DNA of 64,000 nt, taken from Mesostigma viride. Lineage: Eukaryota; Streptophyta; Mesostigmatophyceae; Mesostigmatales; Mesostigmataceae. The position numbers and the translations under genes were made by a program. Below are positions 50,898 to 61,515 of this stretch, one piece after another (the stretch's first letter is position 1; every line of letters begins with the position of its first letter). The stretch lies in NCBI GenBank assembly GCA_009746045.1, contig RPFO01000080.1:6579817-6643816 (forward strand). The letters are read 5' to 3'. The notes beneath the pieces are model-generated. The model had not been told where the DNA came from. It saw only the letters and a program-made list of their open reading frames with translations, and ran no database searches.

Positions 50898-53800
50898 TTA
50901 GACAGATAGACCGACTTGACAGTCAGCATTCATGAGCTTCCTCAGTACATTGTACTGGGCTGGGGCCTTGTGTGGCAGCTTTGTCAATGCATCAGCAGGG
51001 TTCTCCTCGCCAGGGATATGCTTCAAGTCAACCAAACTGGCCAACTCCTTCAGCAACAAATAATCCAGGTCCCGGCTCCTGGCCAGCTGCTTGTGAACAA
51101 ACTGGACCATACCCATGCTGTCTGTTAGCAACAACGTCTCCATCTGCAAGGTCCAAGGGGTAACTGAAGCCAGCTCCAGCATTAACTCCTTTATGTACAG
51201 GCTGGACTGGATCCCCTCGCATATGGCCCTGCATTCTGCCACATCTGAACTGATACAGACCCTCTTCTGCAGTCTGCTGTACCAGCTGAACAAACTTGCC
51301 CTGCTCTGATAAAAAGCAAACAGAGCAGCAGATCTCCCCCTGACCTTGGTAACCTGGCGAGCATCCATGGAACTGTCAACAAAGATCTCCAAGGTGATAG
51401 GCTGGGTAAAGTCAATCCCAGACAAAATCAGATCAGGGGTACTCTCCACCAACCGGGCTATGACTCGAGGCTTCTCATCCTCAAGCACCTCATCAGGCAT
51501 TCTGCTATGGACCATCAAAGACGGACCACAGATGCTGGCAAACCAGGCCCACATGCCTCTCAACTCAGGTCCTGCAGCCTGGGTGATCTTCTCTGGCAAG
51601 GCCTTCACAATGGTCTGTTTATAATCTCCTCCAGCCTGAAGCCTGATACTCCACTCCCCGTCCCTCCTGAACAGGGTAGCCTGCATTCCACAGAACACTA
51701 CAGGCTTGTTGGGCTCCTGCCACAGCTCCTTGCCCAGTGAAAACTTGCCACTGATGACAGGAATAAACTTCTTCAGCCAGGTCGTGGGGGCTAGCAAATG
51801 CAGATCATCTCCATGCAAACTAGCATACACTGGCAGACCCTCCCATTGGGCCAGCAGCAAACAGGGATCAACTGAAGACACTCTCAAGCCACACTCACTG
51901 ATCAGAGCTTCCTGCAGCGTGAGTCTCCAGATGATTGGGCTCGACCTGAGTCCTTCCAGGCCCTTCAGAATAACCAGGAATTGTTGATGCAGCTCCAGCT
52001 TCCAGATGGCAGGCACCTCAACACAGTAAGGCTCATCCTGCTTCCACACCCTCCTGGCCACTTCTGGATCAGATTTTAAAAATGCCCTCTTGAAGTCCAG
52101 CAGCACTGATGACATAGCTGCTCCCCTGTTCAGCAACCCCACGTAGAGACATAGCAAAATTCTCCATGTGTCGTGTAGCATCCCTGGCGTGTATAGCTCC
52201 TCTCCTGGCAGACTCCCCGTGCCGTGATACTCATTCAGGACAGGCCTGACATGGGGCACTGATACCTCATCCACAACCTTCCTCTTCAGCACAAATCTCA
52301 AAGCAAGCTTCCTTGATGCTGGGGGACGTCTGTCTGTTGGTGCAGCACACTCAAACTGCAACCACTCCTCCAATGCCTTGGAGAAGGCGAGCTTCCAAGC
52401 CTCAAACAAAGTAGGCGAGCTCATCTCTTGGACCAGCTGGTCATATGTCAAAGGAGAGTGTGCAGCAAGGCTCCTGTGAGTTATGCCAATACTGCTGGGG
52501 TGCAACACAGCTGGAATCACCAAACTGGCCGCTGGGGGCACCTCCCCTTCATCCCATTTTACACCCTTGACCGGCTTGGCCCTGCACCTGACTGGAAATG
52601 TTGTCCTGAAATTTTCTAGGGGAATCATCCCCCAGCCATCTCTTCTCAGAGCTGTAGCTCTGATAGAAATCCCAGGATTGCCCAGAAAATTCTGACCCAA
52701 AATCACAGGGCCATCATAGTCCTCTAGGACAAGGAAGGTCACATCCACACCCATGACAGGGGCAGTAACCTCTCCCAACACCCTTAGATGCGTCCTACCA
52801 CTGAAATCAGACACCCAGGGGCAACTTGGTTCTCCGACCAGCAGTTCTCCTGTATGCTGAGGTCCCATGACAGAAACCTGTGCATTGGTATCTATCTCCA
52901 TGGCAGCTACCTCAGGTTCATCCAACTGGACAAGCTTGGACACCTTAGGCTCCTTCTTGGCTCTTTGCAAAGCCTGTACAATATCTGATAGACGCACACC
53001 CCTAGGCCTGGTGTCGGGCCGTTCCGGAGGTGCAGCCTGTCCGCCTGCTTGCCCAACCACCGTATGTGAAGGTACCCCAGGGGCCGGGCCAGGGTCACCC
53101 TGAGGGCTCGATACAGCTGTAGCACCCTGATCAGGAAGCTCCACGTCACCCCCGCCTTGTACACCAGCGGGCACCTGGAAGAGGTCTCCTTGATTACCTC
53201 CCCGGGGACGGATCTTTGACCAGGACAGACGGTGCACTGCTTGGGAGCCATCAATGGCCACCCAGCACTTATGGCCAGCGGCTTCTACTCGGGTCACCAC
53301 CCCATCATGCCAGCTGCCACGTTTCCCTGGAAAGCTTGGTTCCTTCCACACAACAACCTGTTGTCCAACGTTAGGTTCTAGGACACTCCAGCCCTTGTCT
53401 TTCTGCCTCAGCTTGAGGAACTTGGCCTCTAGCTTCTCCTTCCATGCCTGCTCAGCATCAGCTGGCAGCATCCTGGTATGCAGCATAAGAGGATTGATGG
53501 CAATGTCACCAAAGAACATGGGAGTCCTCAGGTTCAGCCTGTCCTCCACAGAACGTAGCCATGCAGATGTCACAATGGCAGATGACGTCCTTGGAATCCT
53601 CTCCACCAGCAGCACAGTCTTGATCTCTTGGATGGCTCTCTCCACCACCCCTTGCTGGCCGTGGCTCTCCCTGGGTGTAATCAGCAACTCTGGAAACTCT
53701 GGCAGGTTCTCACAGCACTCAAACTGAATGTCACACTGCAACAACTCCAACCCAGGGTACCTGCTCCTTGTCAACTTCAGAGCAGCAATCAATGTAGGCT

Positions 53801-54488
53801 TCTCCATGTCAGGCAGGATCTCTAGGGTCTTGTACTTGGTATATCTGTCCACTGCCACCAGCAGCTTCAAACCCCTGATTCTCTGAATATCTACCTGCAC
53901 ATGGCCTGGCTGCAAAATAGGAGTCCTGGCATGAGACTGCTTGGGCTTTCTAGCAACTAGCCTGCACTTGCAAGCTTGAGCAACCTGTTGGCAGATGGAG
54001 TACAACTCACTTCCTCCCAGCCGTCTAGCAACTTGCAAAGACTGAGCTGCATGGCCAAACATGGTATGCAACCTTGAGGCAATGTCATACAAGAGAGAAA
54101 ACCTTTTATTGTCATTATTAGCACTCAAGGTATGTACAGATCCCTTATGTACAGGAGGCACCAGGGTCGTGCCTGTCAGACTGTCTCCAGCCCTATCCTC
54201 ATCCTGACCATCCTGTGCCAGTCCTGCACGGTCAGAATGCTTCTGAGATCCACCTGGGTCCACATCACCAGGTCCTACCTCAGGCTCAGCACCGCCATGG
54301 CGGGCACGTTGGCGAGTAACCACTGCAGCTACAGCTGGCATACTCTCTGTGGTAACCAAGCTTGCCCCATCGTGTCCAATAGGCTCTTTCACTAGAGCAT
54401 GGGGCTGCCCCTCACTGCTGTCACTAGCAGCTTCATTACACACCCCTGGGGGCACCCTCCAGGGTTCAGGGATGTGTGCAGGCTCAAG
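50898..54488 (-). CDS. Pol polyprotein, family B copy 2
   Basis: 1185 residues from the GTG at 54455, open upstream to the UGA that ends gag. Differs from copy 1 chiefly by lacking the 48 residues before RT motif A, so it shows the undisturbed protein. Integrase D189, D242, E272; retropepsin-like D522 (IDTNAQVSVMG) and ILGQNFL at 585-591; RT D787 and HGDD at 881-884; RNase H D, E, D, D in VDSS, AECRA, TDSM and PADALTK. Domain order INT, PR, RT, RH. With all catalytic residues except the unusual DTN and HGDD, this copy may be functional. Confidence 0.9.
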   Translation of the reverse strand, partial: LEPAHIPEPWRVPPGVCNEAASDSSEGQPHALVKEPIGHDGASLVTTESMPAVAAVVTRQRARHGGAEPEVGPGDVDPGGSQKHSDRAGLAQDGQDEDRAGDSLTGTTLVPPVHKGSVHTLSANNDNKRFSLLYDIASRLHTMFGHAAQSLQVARRLGGSELYSICQQVAQACKCRLVARKPKQSHARTPILQPGHVQVDIQRIRGLKLLVAVDRYTKYKTLEILPDMEKPTLIAALKLTRSRYPGLELLQCDIQFECCENLPEFPELLITPRESHGQQGVVERAIQEIKTVLLVERIPRTSSAIVTSAWLRSVEDRLNLRTPMFFGDIAINPLMLHTRMLPADAEQAWKEKLEAKFLKLRQKDKGWSVLEPNVGQQVVVWKEPSFPGKRGSWHDGVVTRVEAAGHKCWVAIDGSQAVHRLSWSKIRPRGGNQGDLFQVPAGVQGGGDVELPDQGATAVSSPQGDPGPAPGVPSHTVVGQAGGQAAPPERPDTRPRGVRLSDIVQALQRAKKEPKVSKLVQLDEPEVAAMEIDTNAQVSVMGPQHTGELLVGEPSCPWVSDFSGRTHLRVLGEVTAPVMGVDVTFLVLEDYDGPVILGQNFLGNPGISIRATALRRDGWGMIPLENFRTTFPVRCRAKPVKGVKWDEGEVPPAASLVIPAVLHPSSIGITHRSLAAHSPLTYDQLVQEMSSPTLFEAWKLAFSKALEEWLQFECAAPTDRRPPASRKLALRFVLKRKVVDEVSVPHVRPVLNEYHGTGSLPGEELYTPGMLHDTWRILLCLYVGLLNRGAAMSSVLLDFKRAFLKSDPEVARRVWKQDEPYCVEVPAIWKLELHQQFLVILKGLEGLRSSPIIWRLTLQEALISECGLRVSSVDPCLLLAQWEGLPVYASLHGDDLHLLAPTTWLKKFIPVISGKFSLGKELWQEPNKPVVFCGMQATLFRRDGEWSIRLQAGGDYKQTIVKALPEKITQAAGPELRGMWAWFASICGPSLMVHSRMPDEVLEDEKPRVIARLVESTPDLILSGIDFTQPITLEIFVDSSMDARQVTKVRGRSAALFAFYQSRASLFSWYSRLQKRVCISSDVAECRAICEGIQSSLYIKELMLELASVTPWTLQMETLLLTDSMGMVQFVHKQLARSRDLDYLLLKELASLVDLKHIPGEENPADALTKLPHKAPAQYNVLRKLMNADCQVGLSV

Positions 54489-54491
54489 TCA
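54486..54491 (-). promoter_or_regulatory. In-frame UGA between gag and pol, copy 2
   Basis: Same TGA CTT codons as in copy 1. The conservation in two independent insertions argues against a chance nonsense mutation in copy 1. Confidence 0.55.
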
Positions 54492-55613
54492 ATGATCAGC
54501 AGCCTTGCCCTTGCCCTTGTCCTGGGATGGACCAGCCTTGTCCTTGCTGCCACCCTGAGCTGGCTTGCTCTGACCTTCCTGCCTCAGGTACGAGGGACAC
54601 TCATTCCTGAAGTGACCCTTCCCCTGGCAGAAATAACATTCCACCTGACTGATGTCCCGTGAGGTCCCACTGCTGGGCCCAGCCTTGGGAGGACCACCCA
54701 CCCTCTTGAAGTCAAACTGGGACTGTGGATGTCCCGACTTCGGCGGGGTCCCCCGTCCAGCCCTTCTGTCACGCCCCCTCCTGGACCTTCCTCGACCCCT
54801 TGAAGAGGTCTCAGGCCCTCTCGAGGGCGCTGGGCCCCCGTGGCCCGATCCCCTCATGGACTTAACCGTGGGTTCAGTGGCCTCCTCATCACCCTGACGA
54901 GGGCGCTTACCACCCACGTACTTGCCGCTGAAACACTCATACAACTGGTCCGTCATGGCTGCCCAGCCATGGACCTGTCGCATGTGGATGGTCACATTAT
55001 CCATGGTGACCGGATCCAGCTGCAGCGACTTGAGAAAGTCGCCCATGGCCATCCGATCTGCGACGAAGAAGCCCTTGGCCATGGCGTCCTCCCTCAGCTT
55101 GACGAAGTCTTCAAAGGCGTGGACCACTAGTTGCCCCTTGATGGGCTTGTAGTCCAGGTATTCTTGCTTCAGGTGGGACCCATCTATGGTCCTCTTGTCA
55201 CTCAGGAACGACCTGAGTCGCGTCATAAACGCCGTCCAGGTGTCCCCCGCCGCGTGTCGCTCCCGAACAAACTTGAACAGCCGCCTCGCCGACTGCCGTA
55301 TGTAGGCACTAGACGCCAGGATGCGAAGCTTGTCACCGTTGTATATCTCCGTGTACAAGTTCATGTCCTCTAACATCCTCTCAGCATCCCGGGGCTGCCA
55401 ATTGTCCTTGATGGACTGAAACTGGCCTAGCACCGCGTACCCCTCAGCAACGGTTGGTCGCTTAGGCGCCGCTTGATCTGCGGCTGGCGCGTGCTGCCCG
55501 CCCTGCGATCCTTGGCTCTGATTATCTGGCACCTCAGCCTGGTCTCCCAGCGCCTGGCCGTCCCCGCGTCCATCGCGTCCACCGCGTCCATCGCGTCCAT
55601 CTCGTCCATCCAT
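54489..55613 (-). CDS. Gag protein of family B copy 2
   Basis: 374 residues from the ATG at 55613, almost the same as copy 1: Arg/Asp/Gly repeat at the start, helical capsid region, Arg/Gly linker, one knuckle CYFCQGKGHFRNEC, Lys/Gly tail, UGA end. Confidence 0.85.
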   Translation of the reverse strand: MDGRDGRDGRGGRDGRGDGQALGDQAEVPDNQSQGSQGGQHAPAADQAAPKRPTVAEGYAVLGQFQSIKDNWQPRDAERMLEDMNLYTEIYNGDKLRILASSAYIRQSARRLFKFVRERHAAGDTWTAFMTRLRSFLSDKRTIDGSHLKQEYLDYKPIKGQLVVHAFEDFVKLREDAMAKGFFVADRMAMGDFLKSLQLDPVTMDNVTIHMRQVHGWAAMTDQLYECFSGKYVGGKRPRQGDEEATEPTVKSMRGSGHGGPAPSRGPETSSRGRGRSRRGRDRRAGRGTPPKSGHPQSQFDFKRVGGPPKAGPSSGTSRDISQVECYFCQGKGHFRNECPSYLRQEGQSKPAQGGSKDKAGPSQDKGKGKAADH

Positions 55614-55777
55614 CCCAGCGCCGCGCCGCCGAAGCCCATAAAGCCCGCTTGTTGGTTGATAGCTCCATCCTCCATGATGGCCTCTGTTCAGATCTGCTAC
55701 AGCCAGCCAAGTGGCCAAGCAGCAATTAAAGCAATATAAGCTACTGAACAAGAAAGGAAAGTGCCAAGTGTTACCAC

Positions 55778-56693
55778 TCAGGCAAGACCACCACGGCTGG
55801 CCCCAGGCGCGTCCTGGTTCTCCTTGTCGCTGTCGTCGTCGCTGTCGCTCACCACAATCAGCTCTGGTACCCTGCTACCTGCTGCGCCGTCGTCGACCCG
55901 CTGTCGGCCCGCGATGACTGAATCGTCACCGTTGGTAAAGTAGACAGGTGACAACCCGTCGTTGGCACCCGCGGATTGTACTTGGCACCTCGTGGTCGCC
56001 AAGTGTCTCGTCGCCTAGCCCAGCGACACCCCCTGCTCCTACCTCAAGGTCACTATCGTACCCAAGAGGTGCAAACTCTCCCAACGCGTCACACGAACGC
56101 GAAGGGGCGGGGGCAGCTCCTGAAAAGGAACTCTTACTCGCTCTGGAAACCTGCCGACTCTTGTCGCGCGCTGTCCTCCGGCGATGGCTTCCGCTGTCGC
56201 CCCGACCTCTGCAAGCCGCCTGTATGCTCCGCTCCGCGTCGTTCACGCCTAACTGGCCCGCTGCAACACCCTCGTCGCCGATGCCGCCTGCGAAAGCACG
56301 TGGTACTCCCGCGCCCGCTACTGTCGGTACAAACTCGTGTCGCCCTGCGCCAGCTGCTTCCGCAACCTCGCCTCGCCTTGCCGCCAACTCCGTCCGCACT
56401 CGCTCTGCTACTGCAGTAATCACCGTCTGGATGCCGACCAACCCGTGAAGCTCCTGCTCAAGGTCGTCGATGCTCCGGTGCTCCGGAATGACGATGGTTT
56501 GTACGTGTCGCAGAATTCGCTCCCAATCTTCGACCTGGTCGTCGACGAATTGCACGAAGCTGCGATTTACAGGCGGACGATCTGCAAGCAATAAAGATAG
56601 ATCCCGAACGACACGACGTAATTCAGGAGAAATCGAACCCCCAGCAGACTGCCGAAACCGGAAATCCTGCTGCCGTTGTTCCTCCTGCACCAT
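55778..56693 (-). pseudogene. Extra ORF upstream of gag (ORF0), copy 2
   Basis: Frame from the ATG at 56693 stays open past the point where copy 1 breaks, to 55926, then is lost; the C-terminal end with ELIVVSDSDDD and KEN lies in another frame to 55778. The break is near 55975-56000, a different site from copy 1. Hence the intact ancestor had a single protein of about 300 residues and both copies lost it independently. Confidence 0.6.
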
Positions 56694-56785
56694 TCACCAC
56701 CGACGAGCTCCTCGCGTCGTCAACGCTGCACACCGCAACCGGCAACGACCCTCCTGGCCGTTCCGCTGAGACTGGTTGTAATTTG

Positions 56786-57478
56786 AGTTAACGTTCTTAC
56801 ACACGCAATGTGAAGGATATGGTTGCAATGCAGCAATGTGTGAATATGGTTGGAAACGGAGCTTTGTTAAAATCGGATAATGTTACAGCGCTCACACACT
56901 TGAGGCTTGTACACGCGCTTGCCAAGTCAAGGCACAACACGTGAGGCGGGCTCGCAAGAGATGCCCATTTGGCACTGGCCTATTGTTTATATACTTGTGC
57001 ACTGTGCTTGCTAGTCCTGAGCAGCCTAGGAGGCCTGCTCAGTAATAACACCCCGGTACAGTATTCACTACCTGTACAGCGCCCACTCCTATACAGTAGG
57101 TCTGCCATACAGGCACAGTGACCACAGAGCACAGTCCACAGTGACTATTGCATCTGCACCTAGAAGTCCAGGACTAAGCCTGCGGTACCAACAGACCACA
57201 GGTTAAGGTTCCTATTTCCTGCGTACGACGTATTAATCCAATACCGTCGTAGGTACAGTACCTAATTCCTGTCAGCCCAGGAATTACTGTCGACCCCATA
57301 TGTCGTCGGCAAATATTCACGTCCGACTTAGAAGAACAGCCGGCTCGCGCTCGCGCGCGACCGGGAAGTCGGAACGCCATAACTTTCTTGATACTTGTCG
57401 GAATGAACTCGTTCCGGTGCCGCTGGAATCGCAGAGATATGCCGAATCAGGATCACGCCAATGCGCTTGGCGTTAACT
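56786..57478 (-). repeat. 5' LTR of family B copy 2
   Basis: 693 bp, carries TATATAAA on the minus strand at 56986-56993. Confidence 0.93.
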
Positions 57479-57506
57479 GTAATGGCGCCAGGGACTGGGG
57501 TGGATC

Positions 57507-57627
57507 GGGGGGCTCTTGCTCCTGCATGCGAGGGAGACGAGATGACTACTTAAACCTGCCTTTGGCAGGGGCTCTACTCATTGTTTTCAATCAAATGCTG
57601 GTTTTCTTGGGAGCTCAAGTGTCATAA
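57507..57627 (+). repeat. Repeat A, first copy
   Basis: 121 bp (GGGGGGCTCTTGCTCC...AAGTGTCATAA), repeated at 58110-58230. The order in the locus is B, then 8.98 kb including family B copy 2, A, B, 18 bases, A: a tandem duplication of a B-A unit whose first copy was later enlarged. Confidence 0.9.
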
Positions 57628-58091
57628 TCGGATTTCTCTGAAAATAGTTTATTAAACAGCATGCGGGAAAGAAAGGGCCGCCACAACCTTGTGGCTGTAC
57701 ATGCAGAAAGGCTTGTTAGACGAATGGGGACGGCTTGTTGTTTACCGGGGAATCCTACTGGCAACTAGCTTTGCCTTTTGTAAGTCAGGCGCCGTTTGTT
57801 TGAACGGCCGGCCATGTGTTGAATGCTGACGGAAGTTGCGTCAAAAAGCTGTAATAAAATCTGATGTAACCAGCACTCACCAATTGATTGGTGTGCTGCT
57901 TGGTTGGGTAGTGTGTTCAGGGTTGCATTCGAAGAGTACACATGGCCTGACAGCTCAGACGTGTGACAGATGAGCTGGCTGGCTGAATTATTAAATTGTC
58001 AGCGTTAGGATATTTCTGGTTTTGCCGTTTTCCATTTTGACGGTAGGCTTGATAAGCATGGTCGGCGGGTTGTGACCCGTAATTGTTTCTT
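57626..58091 (+). repeat. Repeat B, second copy
   Basis: 466 bp, matching 48062-48527. Lies between the two A copies. Confidence 0.9.
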
Positions 58092-58109
58092 CCCACCCAT
58101 CCCACCCTT

Positions 58110-58230
58110 GGGGGGCTCTTGCTCCTGCATGCGAGGGAGACGAGATGACTACTTAAACCTGCCTTTGGCAGGGGCTCTACTCATTGTTTTCAATCAAATG
58201 CTGGTTTTCTTGGGAGCTCAAGTGTCATAA
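58110..58230 (+). repeat. Repeat A, second copy
   Basis: 121 bp, identical as read to 57507-57627. Plastid-like sequence starts directly after it. Confidence 0.9.
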
Positions 58231-58264
58231 AGACTCATTTTTAACCTTTTCATCTAGATTTTTC

Positions 58265-58935
58265 AAATGAATTTTTGAAAGCTTTGTGGACTCCCTTGCC
58301 AATATTAGTATTAATAATATTGGCAGTTGTCGGTGTAGTAGTAGTAGTTTGGTTACAAAGAAAATCTCTGCTGCTGTTCAACAGAGAATTAGACCAGAAT
58401 ATGCTGGACCCTTGGGAGTATTACAACCTTTGGCAGACGGCTTAAAATTTTCATTTGAAGAAGATATTATTCCTCGTAAAGGTGATTGCCATTTATATTA
58501 GGTCCAGCTATTGTTGTTATTCCTATATTTTTGTCCTATCTTATTGTTCCTTGAGAAAATTTCATAGTTTCTTTGAAATATTAATTTAGTTTTTTTTTCA
58601 TATTACAGTTTCAAGTGTAGCATCTCTTGGTTTGATAGTGTATTTGTGAAATTCCTCTTGCATTGTGTGTGCTATCTATTCGTCTATTATCTGATAGTTT
58701 GAAGTACTTTTGATATTGTTCAAAAACAATCTACGCATGGAACATTAGGTTGGAATATATATGGCATCAACCAATAGGTTTTATCGCTCTCATTATTGCA
58801 GCTTTGGCAGAATGTGAAAGATTGCCTTTTGATTTAGAAGAAAAACTGGCTGCTGGTTATCAAACAAAATATAATGGAATGAAAATTTGGTTTCTTCTGT
58901 ATAGGTTCTTCTGTTAATGTATTTGTTTCAGATAC
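58265..58935 (+). pseudogene. ndhA: Plastid ndhA in the nucleus, 5' part
   Basis: NdhA is a membrane subunit of the chloroplast NDH complex (homologue of complex I ND1). Recognisable pieces in shifting frames: [40 protein letters not shown], then [50 protein letters not shown] and [19 protein letters not shown]. The middle of the gene is shortened and frames change several times, so it is a nuclear plastid-DNA copy, not a gene. AAT-rich composition contrasts with its neighbours. It ends at about 58935, where a nuclear insertion begins. Confidence 0.85.
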
Positions 58936-59130
58936 ATTTCTAGCTTTTGGTCCATTGGAGTTCCTTCCCACCAGGAGAAACATTTATTTTACATTTTTGT
59001 GTGCTAGGCTTTATACCTACAGCCTATACCACACCTTCAAAATCAGTGCACATCATTATCAAGTTGGTTATTGTAGCACAATGCTGGGGCCTAGCATGCT
59101 CGAACACAAGGTGTTGCCCCACTTAGCAGC

Positions 59131-59716
59131 GTGGGGGGTGGGGGTGGGGGTGGGGGGTGGGTGGGGGGGTGGGGGGTGGGGTGGGGGGTGGGGGGGGGGG
59201 GGGGGGGGGGGGCTGGGGGGTGGGGGGTGGGTGGGGTGGGGTGTGGGGTGTGGGTGTGTGGGTGTGTGTGGGGGGTGCGGGGGCGGGCGGGCGGGCGGGC
59301 GGGCGGGCGGGCGGGCGGGCGGGCGGGCGGGCGGGCGGGCGGGCGGGCGGGCGGGCGGGCGGGCGGGCGGCGGGCGGCGGGGGCGGGCGGGCGGGCGGGC
59401 GGGCGGGCGGGCGGGCGGGCGGCGGGCGGGCGGGCGGGCGGGCGGGCGGCGGGCGGCGGGCGGGCGGGCGGGCGGGCGGGCGGCGGGCGGCGGGCGGGCG
59501 GCGGGCGGGCGGGCGGGCGGGCGGGTGGGTGGGTGGGTGGGTGGGTGGGTGGGTGGGTGGGTGGGTGGGTGGGTGGGTGGGTGGGTGGGTGGGTGGGTGG
59601 GTGGGTGGGTGGGTGGGTGGGTGGGTGGGTGGGTGGGTGGGTGGGTGGGTGGTGGGTGGGTGGGTGGGTGGGTGGGTGGGTGGGTGGGTGGGTGGGTGGG
59701 TGGGTGGGTGGGCGGG
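59131..59716 (+). repeat. Compound G-rich microsatellite
   Basis: Irregular GGGGT-rich sequence (59131-59280), then GGGC/GGC units (59280-59522), then about 48 GGGT units (59523-59716). Very strong G-quadruplex potential on the plus strand. Open frames of Gly/Trp/Val or Pro/His/Thr are artefacts. Confidence 0.97.
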
Positions 59717-60185
59717 AGCTGAAAAGAGGCCTCCCTACGTCCCCTACACCACTCTAAGTACTGACTGCCCATCACAGTTGCGCCATGCCTGGCGGCTGGC
59801 GCAGGTACAAGGTCTAGTGACGTATGTTAGAAGCTACCTAGGCCTGCACTTCAGCTTCACAATCAGCGCCCGCACAAAGTAAAGCTGGCCACTGCAGAAC
59901 CCTCATGACAAGTGCTAGTACTACGCTACGTACGGCAGTTCGGTCCCCTTTGAGCCCATCCGCATGTCACATATAAAATGAGCAAAGCTCAACAAATACA
60001 TTCTAGCTTTTGGTCATTAGAGTTCCTAGCCACCAAGAGAAAGATTTATTTTACATTTTTGTGTGCTAGGCTTTATACGCACAACCTATACCACACCTTC
60101 AAAATCAGTGCACATCATTATCAAGTTGGTTATTGTAGCACCATGCTGGGGGCCCAGCATGCTCGAACACAAGGTGTTGCCCCCA

Positions 60186-61227
60186 CACCTCTTTCATGGC
60201 CACCAAGGCTGTCGCCAGCCTTGAAGCCGAGTTTCTTTCCACCCATGGCCCCCCTCCTGCACACTGTCGCGGCTTTTCTGCCGCCCCCGTGTGGCCGCTA
60301 CGGTCTTCCGGCCGACGCAGGGCGGCACCCATGTCGTTCCCCCCGTTGGGAGGGCGGTTTCCAGTGGCTGCTCATTAATTCTTACGCCCCCCGACCGTCT
60401 CTCACAAGCCCAGGACGCATCGCCAGCCCCATCCCTGAGGCTGGGGTTTCCCGTCGGTAAGCCATCGTGGCGATAGGCATTAGGCCCTCTACCCTACTGA
60501 AGCATTGGCTGGGAGACTGCTTAGCCAAATGCCCCGACCAGGGCTTGTGAATTTGTAGGAAATATTTATGGGCGTAGATATGCCCCCCTTGCAGAACCAA
60601 AATCTTGTCTTTCCCATAACGCATAATACAGGATAAAAACAAAGGCGATAAAACAGCCAGAATTTCAGCCCCGCCAGGCGACCATTCTTTGCTGAAAAAC
60701 TGGGCAATCATGAAGAGCGCGCTCCTCCCGCCAAAAATTGCTCCAGCCTTGCATCCTCCCCGAAACTCCCGTCTGGCCACAGGCCGAAAGATCGGGTTCG
60801 CTGTCAGGCTCCTGGCAGTTATGGGCTACCCGGCACCCCGCGATAGCCATCTCCACGCTGAAGTGCAGATTCACCTCCGCCTGTGATTCTTCCCACCGTA
60901 GCCGCTGGCCCTGGCCTGTATGGCTCCTTCCCTGACGTTGTCCGACTTAAAAAGCCTGCTCCCCCAGTGTCAGGGAGCCGCTTGCCGCACTCATGGGCAG
61001 AGGGGAATCATCAGTGGGACCAGCGCCGGAAATCACTCCTTTTTACTCAAACCGTAGAATCCCCCAGCCACCAACATTTACCATGGCCAGCATGTGTTGG
61101 TGGCGAGCATAACGAAATTTATTCTAGGTCTCTCCACGCTCGGAGAGGCCGATAGCGTCGTCTTACATTCAGCGCACTAGCCGCCATAGCGGCCAGCGGA
61201 CCTTGCCAGAAAGTGCTGGGATAAAGT
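60186..61227. other. Interior of the second insertion unit
   Basis: GC-rich, with short open frames on both strands (for example MATKAVASLEAEF at 60196) that do not form a convincing gene. No RT, transposase or zinc finger recognised. Confidence 0.4.
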
Positions 61228-61515
61228 TGCAAAGCTGATAAGAGGCCTCCCTACGTCTCCTACACCATTCTAAGTACTGACTGCCCATCACAGGTGCGCC
61301 ATGCCTGGCGGCTGGCGCAGGTACAAGGTCTAGTGACGTACGTTAGAAGCTACCTAGGCCTGCACTTCGGGATCACACCCAGCACCTTCAAAACTTAAAG
61401 CCGGCCACTGCAGTACTCTCGTGACAAGCGCTAGTACTACGATACCTACGGCAGGTCGGTCCCCTTTAAGCCCATCCGCATGTCACATATAAAATTAGCA
61501 AAGCTCAACAACTCT

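Larger units (their letters stand above)
49456..57478 (-). mobile_element. Complete copia-like LTR retrotransposon, family B copy 2
   Basis: LTRs of 695 bp (49456-50150) and 693 bp (56786-57478), GTAAT duplication at 49451-49455 and 57479-57483. Same structure as copy 1 (15300-23472), inverted, without the 144-bp insertion in pol. Coding sequences of gag and pol are open and nearly identical to copy 1. The leader after the 5' LTR is CAAATTACAACCAGTC on the minus strand in both copies and does not match the usual primer sites. Confidence 0.93.
58936..61515. mobile_element. 2.6-kb insertion inside plastid-derived ndhA, two related units
   Basis: Two units follow one another. Each starts with the same left block (58940-59122 and 60001-60185: TAGCTTTTGGTC...) and ends with the same right block (59717-60000 and 61228-61515: ...GCAAAGCTCAACAA). 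Their interiors differ: a G-rich array in the first, 60186-61227 with no recognised gene in the second. The outer ends TTGTTGAGCTTTGCTC (complement) and TAGCTTTTGGTC are weakly alike, perhaps an inverted terminus of a DNA transposon. ndhA homology resumes directly after the second unit. Confidence 0.6.

Noticed and set aside
58265-58935. Mitochondrial nad1 transfer
   Set aside because: The words [20 protein letters not shown] and [13 protein letters not shown] fit plastid NdhA better, and the downstream ndhI fragment is in plastid order.
59131-59716. Gly/Trp/Val-rich or Pro/Thr/His-rich protein, and a similar one at 28194-28722 and 24190-25071
   Set aside because: Translations of GGGT, GGGC and CCCT arrays; no codon or composition signal outside the repeat.
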